A stretch of 64,000 nt of DNA from the NCBI RefSeq assembly GCF_003999975.1, contig NZ_RJAC01000026.1:1-64000 (forward strand), in the 5' to 3' direction. This document shows positions 16,232 through 25,059 of the stretch, one piece after another (position 1 is the first letter of the stretch; each line of letters starts with the position of its first letter). Both the position numbers and the translations under genes were made by a program. The notes beneath the pieces are model-generated. The model was given only the letters and a program-made list of their open reading frames with translations. It was not told where the DNA came from and did no database searches. This stretch comes from Actinoplanes solisilvae. Its GTDB lineage: Bacteria > Actinomycetota > Actinomycetes > Mycobacteriales > Micromonosporaceae.

Positions 16232-17116
16232 ATGACGTACGGCAAGAAGGATCTGCCCTACCCCTACTGCGCGGACTTCTCGGGCATCGTCACCCGGGTC
16301 AAGGGGGTGCGCGAGTCGACGCGGGCCGCCCTGGTGAACTCGCTGAAGGTGGCGTCCTACCTCAAGGCCGGCGCCAACCTCATCGAGCGCAACCTCGGCG
16401 GCGAGCGCCCGGCCACCGCCACCGGCGACGGCCGCAAGCAGTACTGGTCGGGTCTGAGCTTCCTGACCGAGCGGGCCCTCTCGGCCGAGGTCGAAGAGCT
16501 CGAGCTGCCGTTCCTGCGCCAGAAGGGCGCCGGCCCCTACCGGTCGACCTGGGCCAGTCACGACGACTACCTCAACGACCTGCTCGCTTTCATGCTGCAC
16601 GCCATCAACTACGACCCGCAGTACGGCGCCGACGTCGAGACGCGGGGCGACTGGCTGGCCACCGACGAGAGCCTGGTCGACGCCGTCGACCGTTCGAGTT
16701 ACCACGAGCTCATGGCGCTGTGCCGCATGCCGCTTTTCAAGCTACAACTCATCATGGTCGCCACCGCGCACCGCAACGACAGCGTCCGCAACGCGATAGC
16801 CAACAACTACGCGGGTGCTCTCGAACCGTGGCAGAAGATCTACGAGGAGACGATCGCGACCCGCGGCTACCGGCTGCGCCCCGGCATCACGATCAAGGAA
16901 TTCACCGACCTGCTGGCGGCGGTCACCGAGGGTCTGGCCGTCCGCCACCTGGGCGATCCGAGCGCCGAGATCGCCGATCACGGTCCGACGGCCAACCTGG
17001 TGGGCAAGGGCGTCCTGGGCATCATGGCCGCCTACCTCGAGCCCATCGATGAACCAACTGGTCTGACTTTGCGTGAAATGTTCGAACGAACGGCCGACAA
17101 CGGGGGACCGACATGA
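16232..17116 (+). CDS. Hypothetical protein upstream of NylB-like hydrolase
   Basis: 294 residues from the ATG at 16232 (an in-frame start at 16148 would add 28 residues that do not look coding). No helix-turn-helix at the N-terminus. It is strongly helical: RAALVNSLKVASYLKAG, YLNDLLAFMLHAINYDP, LVDAVDRSSYHELMALCRMPLFKLQ. The C-terminal half (ITIKEFTDLLAAVTEGLAVRHLGDP) resembles ligand-binding domains of TetR-type regulators. Possibly a regulator-derived effector-binding protein. Its TGA overlaps the ATG of the serine hydrolase, so the two are translated together. Confidence 0.6.
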   Translation: MTYGKKDLPYPYCADFSGIVTRVKGVRESTRAALVNSLKVASYLKAGANLIERNLGGERPATATGDGRKQYWSGLSFLTERALSAEVEELELPFLRQKGAGPYRSTWASHDDYLNDLLAFMLHAINYDPQYGADVETRGDWLATDESLVDAVDRSSYHELMALCRMPLFKLQLIMVATAHRNDSVRNAIANNYAGALEPWQKIYEETIATRGYRLRPGITIKEFTDLLAAVTEGLAVRHLGDPSAEIADHGPTANLVGKGVLGIMAAYLEPIDEPTGLTLREMFERTADNGGPT

Positions 17117-18297
17117 CAAGTACCGCGGAGAGGCCAACCGCCTTCCGGGAGCCCTCCTGGTGGGACAAGCAGGGCGATCTGATCATGCGCAGGCCGTTCA
17201 ACGAGTGGACCTTCACCCACATGAACTGGCTGATGCCGACAGAAAGGGTCGCCCGCGGGGCCACATCTCTTCCCCTGCCGATCGAGCACCAGCCGCTCGA
17301 CCTCACCTACCGCTTCGACGACCGCGACCGCTCCCTCACCGAGCTTCACCGTCGCACCTTCACCACCGCCTTCGTCGTGCTGCACCGCGGCACGGTCGTG
17401 CACGAGTCCTATCCGGGCGCTTTCACCGGGCCCCGGTCCCGCATGCAGCTCTTCTCGCTGTCCAAGTCGGTCACCTCGATCCTCGTCGGGATCGCGCTGC
17501 ACGACGGCCTGATCGGCAGCGAGAAGGACCAGATCACCGACTACCGCCCCGACTTCCTCGGCACGGCGTACGAGGGAAACACGATCGCCGAGCTGCTCGA
17601 CATGACCACCGGCGTCGGCGACCTCGAGACGTGGGAGGTGTCCGACAGCGGCATCAAGCGTTTCGAGCAGGCCGTCATGGGGGGTGGAGACATCGCCGAC
17701 GTGGTCCGCGCGGCAACGCGGGCCGCGCCGGCGGGTGAACGCTTCAACTACTCCACCTTCGACACGCAGCTCCTCGGCTGGGTGCTCGAGGCCGCGACCG
17801 GTCAGAGCCTGGCGGCGTACGCCTCCGAGAAGCTATGGCAGAGGCTCGGCGCCGACCGTGACGCCTACTACTGGCTCACCCGCGGGCGGCCCCGCACCGC
17901 GATCGGTGGCGGCTCCCTGAACGCGACCGCCCGCGACGTGGCCCGCATCGGCCTGCTCATGGCCAACGACGGCGTCGTCGGCGGCGAACGCATCGTCCCG
18001 CAGGAATGGGTGCGCCGCAGTCGCGGCAACGACCGGCCCCAGCTCGCCGTGGGCGCGCTCGGCCCCAGCGGCTACCGCCACTACGGGTACGCCAACCAGT
18101 GGTGGACGCTCGGCTCCGAGAGCTTCAACGCCTTCACCGGGCTCGGCGTGCACGGCCAATACCTCTACGTCGACCCGGACGCCGAGGTCGTCATCGTGAA
18201 ATGCAGCGCCTGGCCCACCCAGGACGACGAAATTCGCGACGCGGAAACGATTGCCGCCCTCCGCCGCGTGGCCGACCACTTCGCCAGCCCGCGCTGA
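17113..18297 (+). CDS. Serine hydrolase, beta-lactamase class C / NylB-like
   Basis: 394 residues, no signal peptide, so cytosolic. The nucleophile motif is S115-L-S-K118 in FSLSKSVTSILVGIAL, followed by FNYSTFDTQLLGWVLEAATG carrying the tyrosine base. Both match 6-aminohexanoate-dimer hydrolase (NylB) and related carboxylesterases more than true penicillin-binding beta-lactamases, for which an export signal would be expected. Likely acts on amide or ester bonds of small linear compounds. Second gene of a coupled pair. Confidence 0.85.
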   Translation: MTSTAERPTAFREPSWWDKQGDLIMRRPFNEWTFTHMNWLMPTERVARGATSLPLPIEHQPLDLTYRFDDRDRSLTELHRRTFTTAFVVLHRGTVVHESYPGAFTGPRSRMQLFSLSKSVTSILVGIALHDGLIGSEKDQITDYRPDFLGTAYEGNTIAELLDMTTGVGDLETWEVSDSGIKRFEQAVMGGGDIADVVRAATRAAPAGERFNYSTFDTQLLGWVLEAATGQSLAAYASEKLWQRLGADRDAYYWLTRGRPRTAIGGGSLNATARDVARIGLLMANDGVVGGERIVPQEWVRRSRGNDRPQLAVGALGPSGYRHYGYANQWWTLGSESFNAFTGLGVHGQYLYVDPDAEVVIVKCSAWPTQDDEIRDAETIAALRRVADHFASPR

Positions 18298-18512
18298 TCC
18301 CTTAGCCTCCACCAGTTCGACCCGCACCATCGCTGTGCCCTGAGCGCTCGGGCCTGGTACGCCCTGACCAGGCCCGAGTCCCCTCGCCTCCCCCTTTGCG
18401 TCCCGTCGCGCCGCGGACCCCACGTCCGCGGCGCGAATGACGCTGCGCCCGACCGCGTCCACGACGACCCGGCTGCGCGTCCCTTTTCAGTCCTTTTTGA
18501 AAGGAAACATTG

Positions 18513-19625
18513 ATGCACCCTGCCCTGAAAAAGCGCCTCGCGGCCTTTATCATCGCTTTGCTCGTCATTCCCGCGGCACTTTTCCCGGGTACGGCGGCCC
18601 ACGCCGTCGATCTGCCAGGAATGGTTCTTTCCAGCGCGACCGCGACCCTTCCGTCCGAGCTTTCCCCGCTCGCGAACGGTAAACGCATCAGCTATGTGAC
18701 GACGAACGTCAACGGCGGCCTGATCACCGCGACGGGCCTGGTCCTCACCCCGAAGACCGGCAAGAACAACAAGATCGTGGTCTGGGGTCACGGCACGACC
18801 GGCCTGGCCGACCAGTGCGCCCCGTCGGCGAGCCAGGCGGTCTTCTGGCCCGAGGCGCGGGCCGCGATCGCCGTGCTCCTGCAGCGCGGCTGGACGGTCG
18901 CCGCCCCCGACTACCCCGGGCTCGGCACCGCGCTGCCCCACCCGTACCTGGTCGGCGCCAGCGCGGCCCGCTCGATGATCGACAGTGCGAAGTCGGCCCG
19001 CAACCTCGACGCCACCCTCGGCACCCAGTACGTCATCGACGGCCACTCGCAGGGCGGCCAGGGCGCGTTGTTCGCCAACGAGCTCGCCCCCACGTACGAC
19101 GGCGCGCTCGTCCTGCGCGGCACCGCCGCGATCGCCCCGGTCTCCAACGCCGACCTGTTCGTGCCGCTCATCCCCGGCACGGCCGCGCAGGGCTACCTGG
19201 TGATGGCGCTGTTCGGCCTGCAGGCCGTCGACCCGTCGGTGGTCCCGCAGTTGCTGCTGGCCCAGCCGGCCCGGCAACGCACCGGCGTGCTGCAGAGCGG
19301 CTGCCTCAACGAGATCCTGGCCACCTATGCCCCGCTGACCGCGTCGCAGTTGCTGGTCGGCGGCACGCTTCCGCAGAGCGTGGTGACCAAACTGTCCAAG
19401 TACGCCAACCCGGGCCGGAAGCCGACAACCGCGCCGGTGCTGCTGGTGCAGGGCAACGCCGACGAGGCGGTCCCGTACTTCTTCACCGCCGGCCCGCTGT
19501 TCACCCAGCTCGACGGCTACGCCCAGCCCGTCGAATACGTCGAGATCGACGGCGCGACCCACGACGGCGCCGTCTTCGAGAGCACCACCCTGATCGCGGA
19601 CTGGATCGCGGCCCGCTTCACCTAG
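18513..19625 (+). CDS. Secreted lipase-family alpha/beta hydrolase
   Basis: 370 residues. A long signal peptide (KKRLAAFIIALLVIPAALFPGTAAHA) indicates export. The mature part has VVWGHGTTGLADQCAPS forming the oxyanion region, the nucleophile elbow DGHSQGGQGAL, Asp in LLVQGNADEAVPY and His in GATHDGAVF, the complete triad of secretory (LIP-type) lipases. Start taken at the ATG 18513 with AAGGAA six bases upstream rather than the TTG at 18510. It probably cleaves lipids or other esters outside the cell. Confidence 0.88.
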   Translation: MHPALKKRLAAFIIALLVIPAALFPGTAAHAVDLPGMVLSSATATLPSELSPLANGKRISYVTTNVNGGLITATGLVLTPKTGKNNKIVVWGHGTTGLADQCAPSASQAVFWPEARAAIAVLLQRGWTVAAPDYPGLGTALPHPYLVGASAARSMIDSAKSARNLDATLGTQYVIDGHSQGGQGALFANELAPTYDGALVLRGTAAIAPVSNADLFVPLIPGTAAQGYLVMALFGLQAVDPSVVPQLLLAQPARQRTGVLQSGCLNEILATYAPLTASQLLVGGTLPQSVVTKLSKYANPGRKPTTAPVLLVQGNADEAVPYFFTAGPLFTQLDGYAQPVEYVEIDGATHDGAVFESTTLIADWIAARFT

Positions 19626-20788
19626 GCCCCGGCCCAAACCGCCTGCTCGGTCGGGGTGCTGACCGGGACGCAGGCGATCAGGTCGAAGGCGTCCGGCTGC
19701 TCGGCGTACGTGTCGAGCAGCCGGATCCTGCGGGCACCGGCCGGCGGGCGGGCGATCGTCGGGCGACCGCTCGCCAGGGCCGCCTCCACGCTGTCCTCGG
19801 GCGGCGGCGCGAGGTCGACGACGACGGCCTCCGCCATCGCGGGCGCGTCGGGGGCGAGCCGCCGGGTGGCGACGCGGCCGGTCTCGCAGGTCACGCCAAT
19901 CGCCAAGTAGCCGTCGCCGAGCGCGGCCGACAGGTGCGTGCCGAGCACATCGAACATCGGGTGCCGCCGCTGGATGTGTGAGTTCGCGGCGGCGATGATC
20001 ACACGGCCCTCGGCGCGATTCAGGATCCACTCGGCGGTGGCCGCCATCGCGCCGTCGCGGATGTTCAGCCGGGCGTGAGCGGCCGAGCCCTCCACGGCGG
20101 CGGTCTGCGCGCGCAGCATCTGGTCGAGCAGGGTGATCAGGCGCAGTTCGTGGCGGGCGGTCGCGTGACGGTCGGCGTCGGTTCTACGCGGGGTCGAGTC
20201 GAAACGGGCCGTCAATTCGGCGAGCCCCAGCGTCAACGCGTCCCGATCGATGAGAGCCATTTCCCGGTACGCCGAGAAGGCCGGAATCGTGTAGGCCGAG
20301 GCGAATTTCGCGGCGTGCCGACGTACGGCGGAAACGGTTTCGTGGTCGATGCCGGGGTGCTCGTCGAGGTGGTCGAGCACGGTGAGCATCGAGCCCAGAT
20401 CGCCGGGCAGGTCGAGGCCCCAGTATTCGAGGCCGCGCTCCTTCAGGTAGTGGAGCAGGTCGCGCATCTCGGCGCAGCGGGCGAAGCGATAGGTCATGCC
20501 GTCCTCGGGCGGGTCGCCGACGCCGTCGCCCATCCAGTCGCGCATCGTCAGGCCCTCGCTGAAACCGGACTCGAACGCGACGGTCGTGAATCCGTGACGC
20601 TCGGTCAGGAAACGGATCAGGCGGCGCCGCAGCAGGTGATATTCGCGTACGAAATGGGCGGACTCACCGATCGCCACGACACGCGCGTCGCCGATCAGCC
20701 CGGCCAGGGGTTCGAGGTCGTCGAGGGGCGCGGCGGGATCGAGGGTGAAGTGCACGGGAACAGACCCTAACGGAATCGCGTGCGCCAT
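19622..20788 (-). CDS. Erythromycin esterase family protein (second homologue)
   Basis: 388 residues from the ATG at 20788. GESAHFVREYHLLRR near residue 34, AFESGFSEGL, YWGLDLPGDLGSM and AAANSHIQRRHPMFD are the family motifs with the putative catalytic His and Glu. Only distantly similar to the homologue at 2718-3890 (that one has GEPTHGEE and AHNGHLQR). Convergent with the lipase, stop codons overlapping by a few bases. True macrolide hydrolysis is unproven for this clade; the group may act on other cyclic esters. Confidence 0.85.
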   Translation of the reverse strand: MAHAIPLGSVPVHFTLDPAAPLDDLEPLAGLIGDARVVAIGESAHFVREYHLLRRRLIRFLTERHGFTTVAFESGFSEGLTMRDWMGDGVGDPPEDGMTYRFARCAEMRDLLHYLKERGLEYWGLDLPGDLGSMLTVLDHLDEHPGIDHETVSAVRRHAAKFASAYTIPAFSAYREMALIDRDALTLGLAELTARFDSTPRRTDADRHATARHELRLITLLDQMLRAQTAAVEGSAAHARLNIRDGAMAATAEWILNRAEGRVIIAAANSHIQRRHPMFDVLGTHLSAALGDGYLAIGVTCETGRVATRRLAPDAPAMAEAVVVDLAPPPEDSVEAALASGRPTIARPPAGARRIRLLDTYAEQPDAFDLIACVPVSTPTEQAVWAGA

Positions 20789-20822
20789 TGTCTCGCGACG
20801 ACGGGTCCGATAGGGACAGAGG

Positions 20823-22052
20823 ATGAGGCGAATTCTTCTCGCTGCCGCGGTGGTGTCCACGGTCGTGCTCGGCGTCGCTCCGCCGGCCCAGGCCACCGGA
20901 TCGCTGCGCGTGGCGACCTACAACCTTTCACTCAACCGGCCGTCCGAAGGGCTGCTGCGCACCCACCTGTCCGAGCCGGACGTCGACGACGTCTACCGGC
21001 GGCAGGCGCGCAACGTGGCCGAGGTCATTCAGCGGGCCCGGCCCGACATCGTGCTGCTCAACGAATTCGACTACGACCCCGAGGCGGCGCGGCTGTTCGC
21101 GCGCAATTTCCTCGAGGTGCCGCAGAACGGGGCACGGACCGTGCGCTATCCGTACCGGTATGTGGCGCCGTCGAACACCGGGGTGTCGTCCGGGCTCGAC
21201 CTGAACAACAACGGCGTGGCCGATACGACTCCGGGCGATCAGGCGTACGGGGACGACTCGTACGGCTTCGGCCTGTTCCCCGGGCAGTACGGGATGGTGG
21301 TCTATTCGAAGTATCCGATCGACGTTCCCGCCGTGCGCACGTTCCAGCACTTCAAGTGGCGGGACATGCCGGGCAATCTGATGCCGACGGAGTTCTATTC
21401 GCCGGCCGCCCAGGCGGCGCTGCGGCTGTCGTCGAAGAGCCACTGGGACGTGCCGATCCGGGTGGGCGGTCGTACCCTGCACTTCCTGGTCTCGCACCCG
21501 ACGCCGCCGACCTTCGACGGGCCGGAGGACCGCAACGGGCGCCGCAACCACGACGAGATCCGTTTCTGGGCCGACTACGTGACGCCGGGGAAGAAATCGT
21601 CGTACATCTATGACGATCGGGGCCGCCGTGGAGGCCTCAAGCCCGGTCAGGCCTTCGTGATCGCGGGCGACCAGAACGCCGACCCGAACGACGGCGACTC
21701 CTACGGGCGCGCGATCAACCAGCTCCTCGACCACCCGCTGATCTCCTCCCGTACGACGCCGTCGAGCGCCGGGGCCGCCGAGGCGTCCGCGCTGCAGGGC
21801 GGGGCCAACGCCGCCCACACCGGCGATCCGCGCTTCGACACGGCCGACTTCGCCGACACCGCGCCCGGAAACCTGCGGGCCGACTACGTGCTGCCCCGCA
21901 AGGGCATCAAGGTGACCGGCTCGGGCGTGTTCTGGCCGGTACGGTCGGATCCGCTGTCCCGCCTGAGCGGCGTCTTCGACCCGGTGTGGTCGCCGGTCAA
22001 CGGCTTCCCCACCTCGGACCACCGCCTGGTCTGGGTCGACCTGCGGCGCTGA
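20823..22052 (+). CDS. Secreted endonuclease/exonuclease/phosphatase family protein
   Basis: 409 residues with a signal peptide (LLAAAVVSTVVLGVAPPAQA). The EEP fold is shown by LRVATYNLSLN, IVLLNEFDYD with the metal Glu, LHFLVSHPTPP, FVIAGDQNADPND (Asp/Asn pair) and the terminal SDHRLVWVDL with catalytic Asp-His. Members include DNase I-like nucleases and phosphoesterases; an extracellular phosphatase or nuclease is likely. AGAGG precedes the ATG. Divergent from the esterase homologue with a 34-base gap. Confidence 0.9.
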   Translation: MRRILLAAAVVSTVVLGVAPPAQATGSLRVATYNLSLNRPSEGLLRTHLSEPDVDDVYRRQARNVAEVIQRARPDIVLLNEFDYDPEAARLFARNFLEVPQNGARTVRYPYRYVAPSNTGVSSGLDLNNNGVADTTPGDQAYGDDSYGFGLFPGQYGMVVYSKYPIDVPAVRTFQHFKWRDMPGNLMPTEFYSPAAQAALRLSSKSHWDVPIRVGGRTLHFLVSHPTPPTFDGPEDRNGRRNHDEIRFWADYVTPGKKSSYIYDDRGRRGGLKPGQAFVIAGDQNADPNDGDSYGRAINQLLDHPLISSRTTPSSAGAAEASALQGGANAAHTGDPRFDTADFADTAPGNLRADYVLPRKGIKVTGSGVFWPVRSDPLSRLSGVFDPVWSPVNGFPTSDHRLVWVDLRR

Positions 22053-22199
22053 TCCGGCTGTCGTGCGGCGGGCTCACACGGATCACGCGGGGCCCGCCGC
22101 GCACCCGGTCCCACACCGCCACCCACCCGCCCTCACGCCCCCGTCCTCGGCTCGCGCCCCGCTCTCAGCTCGCGCCTCAGACCCGCCCCGCGCCGCCTC

Positions 22200-22973
22200 T
22201 CACCTCGCCGAGCGGGACGCGGTCGCGCACAGGTCCAGGAGCGCCTGCGCCCGGGAGATCTCCGTCGGGGTGAAGGCGGGCGAACGGCGTACCAGGAAAC
22301 GGTGTTCGCCGGTGGCGTGATGAAGAGTGGCGACGTGCGTGGCCCCGGCCGGTCTGGTCGATGTGAGGTCGGCCGCGAGGAGCCGGTGCATGGCGTCGGC
22401 GAGGGACACCGCCCCGGACGCGGCCTGACGGGCGATCGTCAGGGCGCGGGTCGCCGGATCGACCAGGTCGTGAACGTCGGCCCGGCTGGTCTCGGTGTCC
22501 TCGCCACCGCCGGTCACGACGGTGTCGGCCACGTCCCGCGCGGTCAGTTCGGGCGGGACGGCGACCAGCAACTCGTCGACGGCGCCCCGCTCGTCCGGAT
22601 GGACCTGGATGGCCAGGATGTTGATGCCCCGCTCGGCCAGACGGGTGCTGAGCGCGGCGAGCGTGCCGGGCCGGTCGGGCAGGGTGGTGCGGACCCGGAC
22701 GAGCTCGCGGTGACCGCCGGGGATGGCGAGCAGGTCGGGTAGGGTGACGTGCCGCGGTGCGGCGGCCTGGCTGCGGCGCTGGGTCCACCGCCGGCGCAGC
22801 ACGGCCCCGACGACCAGAATTGCTCCGCTGGCGATCAGCATCGCGGCGCCGTGGGCCCGCTCCCCCATCAACGTGACGAACAGGTGGGCCGCGCCGACCG
22901 CGAAGAACACGGCGGCGACCTCGATCAGCTCGGCGGCCCAGTGAGCCACCCGGTGACGGTCGAAGGTCCTCAT
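22200..22973 (-). CDS. Membrane protein with ACT domain
   Basis: 257 residues from the ATG at 22973. Two N-terminal helices (about 14-34 and 44-60, the first with AELIEVAAVFFAVGAAHLFV) followed by an ACT domain (LVRVRTTLPDRPGTLAALSTRLAERGINILAIQVHP, about 93-130), the small fold that senses amino acids. The C-terminus (ATHVATLHHATGEHRFLVRRSP) has no match I know. An ACT domain tied to the membrane is unusual; the protein may sense a cytosolic metabolite at the membrane. Confidence 0.75.
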   Translation of the reverse strand: MRTFDRHRVAHWAAELIEVAAVFFAVGAAHLFVTLMGERAHGAAMLIASGAILVVGAVLRRRWTQRRSQAAAPRHVTLPDLLAIPGGHRELVRVRTTLPDRPGTLAALSTRLAERGINILAIQVHPDERGAVDELLVAVPPELTARDVADTVVTGGGEDTETSRADVHDLVDPATRALTIARQAASGAVSLADAMHRLLAADLTSTRPAGATHVATLHHATGEHRFLVRRSPAFTPTEISRAQALLDLCATASRSAR

Positions 22974-23273
22974 GACCCCGAATCGTCGACCGCCCCGATG
23001 ACATCGGCGATGACGCGCCGTATCACCCACGATAACGATCCGCCCGTTTGTGAATCCCGGATTAATCCGACGAGTTCCCCGTCACTCCCGCCCGCAGCCA
23101 CCCACCCGCCCCGGCGCACTACCGCCCATGGCCCGCCACCCTTCCGCCCACCGAGTCCCGCGTCGTCTCCCTCACCCCGCCCGAGTCCCGGCACTCCAAC
23201 CCCACCCCGCGCAGTCCGAGTCCCGCGTCACCTTGCCGCCGGTAGCTGCGGAAATCGCAATACCGTGCAGGTC
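22974..23273. promoter_or_regulatory. Divergent intergenic region with 12-bp palindrome at 23058-23069
   Basis: 300 bases between the ACT-domain gene and the alcohol dehydrogenase gene. It contains the perfect palindrome CGGATTAATCCG in an otherwise AT-poor context, a plausible operator. The part 23080-23250 is C-rich, and short open frames there have no support. Confidence 0.4.
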
Positions 23274-24269
23274 ATGACCGATGTGATGCGCGCGGTGGGC
23301 TACCGCAAGAATCTGCCGATCTCCGACCCGTCGTCCCTGCTCGACCTCGAGGTGCCGGTGCCGTCGCCCGGCGAGCACGATCTGCTGGTGCGGGTCAAGG
23401 CGGTGTCGGTCAACCCGGTGGACGTGAAGGTGCGCGCGAGCGCCGACCCGGGCGGCGAACCGCGCATCCTCGGCTTCGACGCGGCCGGGGTTGTGGAAAA
23501 GGTGGGTTCGGCGGTCACCTTGTTCCGGCCGGGCGACGAGGTCTGGTACGCCGGCTCGATCGCCCGTCCCGGCACAGACTCGGAACTGCACCTCGTCGAC
23601 GAGCGGATCGTGGGCCGGAAGCCGGCGTCCCTGGACTTCGCCGCCGCGGCCGCCCTGCCCCTGACCGCGTTGACGGCTTGGGAGTCGCTCTTCGATCGCC
23701 TGCGTCTGACCGCGGGCAGCACCGGTCGTCTGTTGGTGCTGGGCGCCGCCGGTGGTGTCGGGGCGGTGCTGGTGCAACTCGCTCGCCGCCTCACCGACCT
23801 GGAGGTGATCGGCACCGCTTCGCGCCCCGAGAGTCGCCAGTACGTGCTGGACCGAGGCGCCCACCGGGTGGTCGACCATCGCGGCGACCTGGCGGCCCAG
23901 CTTCCCGAAGGCGTCGACTACGTGTTCAGCCCCCACTCCGCCGGCATGATCGGCACTTTCGCCGAGATCATCCGCCCGTACGGCGCGGTGGTCGCCATCG
24001 ACGAACCCGAGGGCCTGGACCTGGTCGGACTGAAATCGAAGAGCATCGCCTGGCATTGGGAGCTGATGTTCACCCGCGCCCTCTACGACCCGACAAGCAC
24101 GGCCCAGCATGAGATCCTCACCCAGGTGGCCGCCCTTGTGGACAAGAACGTCATCGAATCAACATTGACGACTCGTATTGACGGCATCAACGCGATCAAC
24201 ATGAGAAAGGCTCACGCCGCCCAGGAATCCGGCCGCACGGTCGGCAAAACGGTCCTCGCCGGCTTCTGA
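23274..24269 (+). CDS. Zinc-type alcohol dehydrogenase family protein (adh_fam_1-like)
   Basis: 331 residues. MRAVGYRKNLPISDPSSLLDLEVPVPSPG and VSVNPVDVKVRA are typical of the TIGR02817 branch of the medium-chain dehydrogenases. Cofactor loop LVLGAAGGVGAVLVQLA binds NADPH. The structural and catalytic zinc cysteines of classic alcohol dehydrogenases are absent, so it is more likely a quinone/enone reductase. ATG at 23274. Followed by a strong terminator at 24279. Confidence 0.9.
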   Translation: MTDVMRAVGYRKNLPISDPSSLLDLEVPVPSPGEHDLLVRVKAVSVNPVDVKVRASADPGGEPRILGFDAAGVVEKVGSAVTLFRPGDEVWYAGSIARPGTDSELHLVDERIVGRKPASLDFAAAAALPLTALTAWESLFDRLRLTAGSTGRLLVLGAAGGVGAVLVQLARRLTDLEVIGTASRPESRQYVLDRGAHRVVDHRGDLAAQLPEGVDYVFSPHSAGMIGTFAEIIRPYGAVVAIDEPEGLDLVGLKSKSIAWHWELMFTRALYDPTSTAQHEILTQVAALVDKNVIESTLTTRIDGINAINMRKAHAAQESGRTVGKTVLAGF

Positions 24270-24278
24270 CCCCCCGCG

Positions 24279-24308
24279 CTCAGCTTCCGGGCCCACCCGG
24301 AAGCTGAG
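24279..24308 (+). terminator. Strong hairpin terminator
   Basis: A perfect 13-base-pair stem (CTCAGCTTCCGGG with CCCGGAAGCTGAG) and a 4-base loop, 10 bases after the dehydrogenase stop. No T-run follows. It isolates this gene from the next operon. Confidence 0.8.
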
Positions 24309-24402
24309 CCGCACGGCCCCAACCAGCCAAGCCCGCCACCCGTCATCCGGCAACGCCCGTGCGGCGCTCACCTGCGCAACCTGTGGCGGCGCTGAGAATC
24401 AT

Positions 24403-24448
24403 GTAAAGAAACTTTGACTTGGTGTCCGGGTTTCTTTACCTTCAAGGC
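24403..24448 (+). promoter_or_regulatory. Leaderless promoter overlapped by a perfect inverted repeat
   Basis: GTAAAGAAAC (24403-24412) and GTTTCTTTAC (24430-24439) are a perfect 10-base inverted repeat. Between and across them lie TTGACT (24414-24419), a 17-base spacer and TACCTT (24437-24442), a near-consensus sigma-70 type promoter. The ATG of the first gene is at 24449, the expected start of transcription, with no ribosome site. One half-site touches the -35 box and the other covers the -10 box, the layout of a repressor operator; the small XRE protein encoded second in the operon is the obvious candidate. Confidence 0.7.
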
Positions 24449-24838
24449 ATGACAACCGAGGAACGGCGGGCTTGGAGCCTCGCCGTCACGAGCCTCATCG
24501 CCTACGCGGTCTACGTCATCCTGTGGACGACCGGCGTCGACTATGTGCCCGCCCTCCTGTGGACGATCGGTGGCGCGATCGTCGTCAACATCGCTGTGGA
24601 CATGTTGTTCGGCCGTGCACAGCGGGCCGATCAGCGCGACCGCGAGATCGCCCGTTTCGGCGACCACATCGGCGGCTCGCTGGTTGTCACGGGCGCGGTC
24701 GCCGCGATGGCCCTCGCGCTGCTCGAGGCCCGGCACTTCTGGATCGCCAACGTCATCTATCTCGCGTTCGTACTGTCCGCGGTGCTCGGGTCGACCGCAC
24801 GGATCGTCGCCTACCGCCGGGGCTTCCATCCCTGGTGA
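24449..24838 (+). CDS. Four-helix membrane protein of an XRE-regulated operon
   Basis: 129 residues with four predicted helices: AVTSLIAYAVYVILW, ALLWTIGGAIVVNIAVDMLF, LVVTGAVAAMALALLEA, and FWIANVIYLAFVLSAVLG. The central loop GRAQRADQRDREIARFGDHIGG is charged. Small membrane proteins of this kind are commonly found next to short XRE regulators in Gram-positive bacteria; function unknown. Its TGA overlaps the GTG of the regulator. Confidence 0.75.
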   Translation: MTTEERRAWSLAVTSLIAYAVYVILWTTGVDYVPALLWTIGGAIVVNIAVDMLFGRAQRADQRDREIARFGDHIGGSLVVTGAVAAMALALLEARHFWIANVIYLAFVLSAVLGSTARIVAYRRGFHPW

Positions 24839-25059
24839 AACCGACCCGCATCACCAACGAGATCCGCGCGCTGCGGTTCGCCGCCGGTGAGATGACCCAG
24901 GCCGAGCTGGCCGACCGCATCGGCGTCACCCGCCAGACCGTCATCGCTATCGAACAGGGCCGATATTCGCCATCGTTGGAGGTGGCGTTCCGCATCGCGC
25001 GGGTCTTCGAAGTCGGCCTGGAAGACGTTTTCCGCCACCCGGCAGAGGAGTCCATGTGA
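24835..25059 (+). CDS. Small XRE-family transcription regulator
   Basis: 74 residues, essentially one helix-turn-helix: NEIRALRFAAGEMTQAELADRIGVTRQTVIAIEQGRYSPSLEVAFRIARVF read in pieces shows the complete five-helix core with LADRIGVTRQTV as recognition helix; tail LEDVFRHPAEES. This matches the single-domain YozG-type regulators. GTG start overlapping the preceding TGA, and its own TGA overlaps the next GTG, so all three genes are coupled. Likely binds the inverted repeat at 24403-24439. Confidence 0.85.
   Translation: MKPTRITNEIRALRFAAGEMTQAELADRIGVTRQTVIAIEQGRYSPSLEVAFRIARVFEVGLEDVFRHPAEESM

Noticed and set aside
18165..20030. A 621-codon open frame on the minus strand
   Set aside because: It lies opposite the lipase and esterase genes, is rich in Arg/Gly/Ala and has no domain; an artefact of high G+C on the antisense strand.
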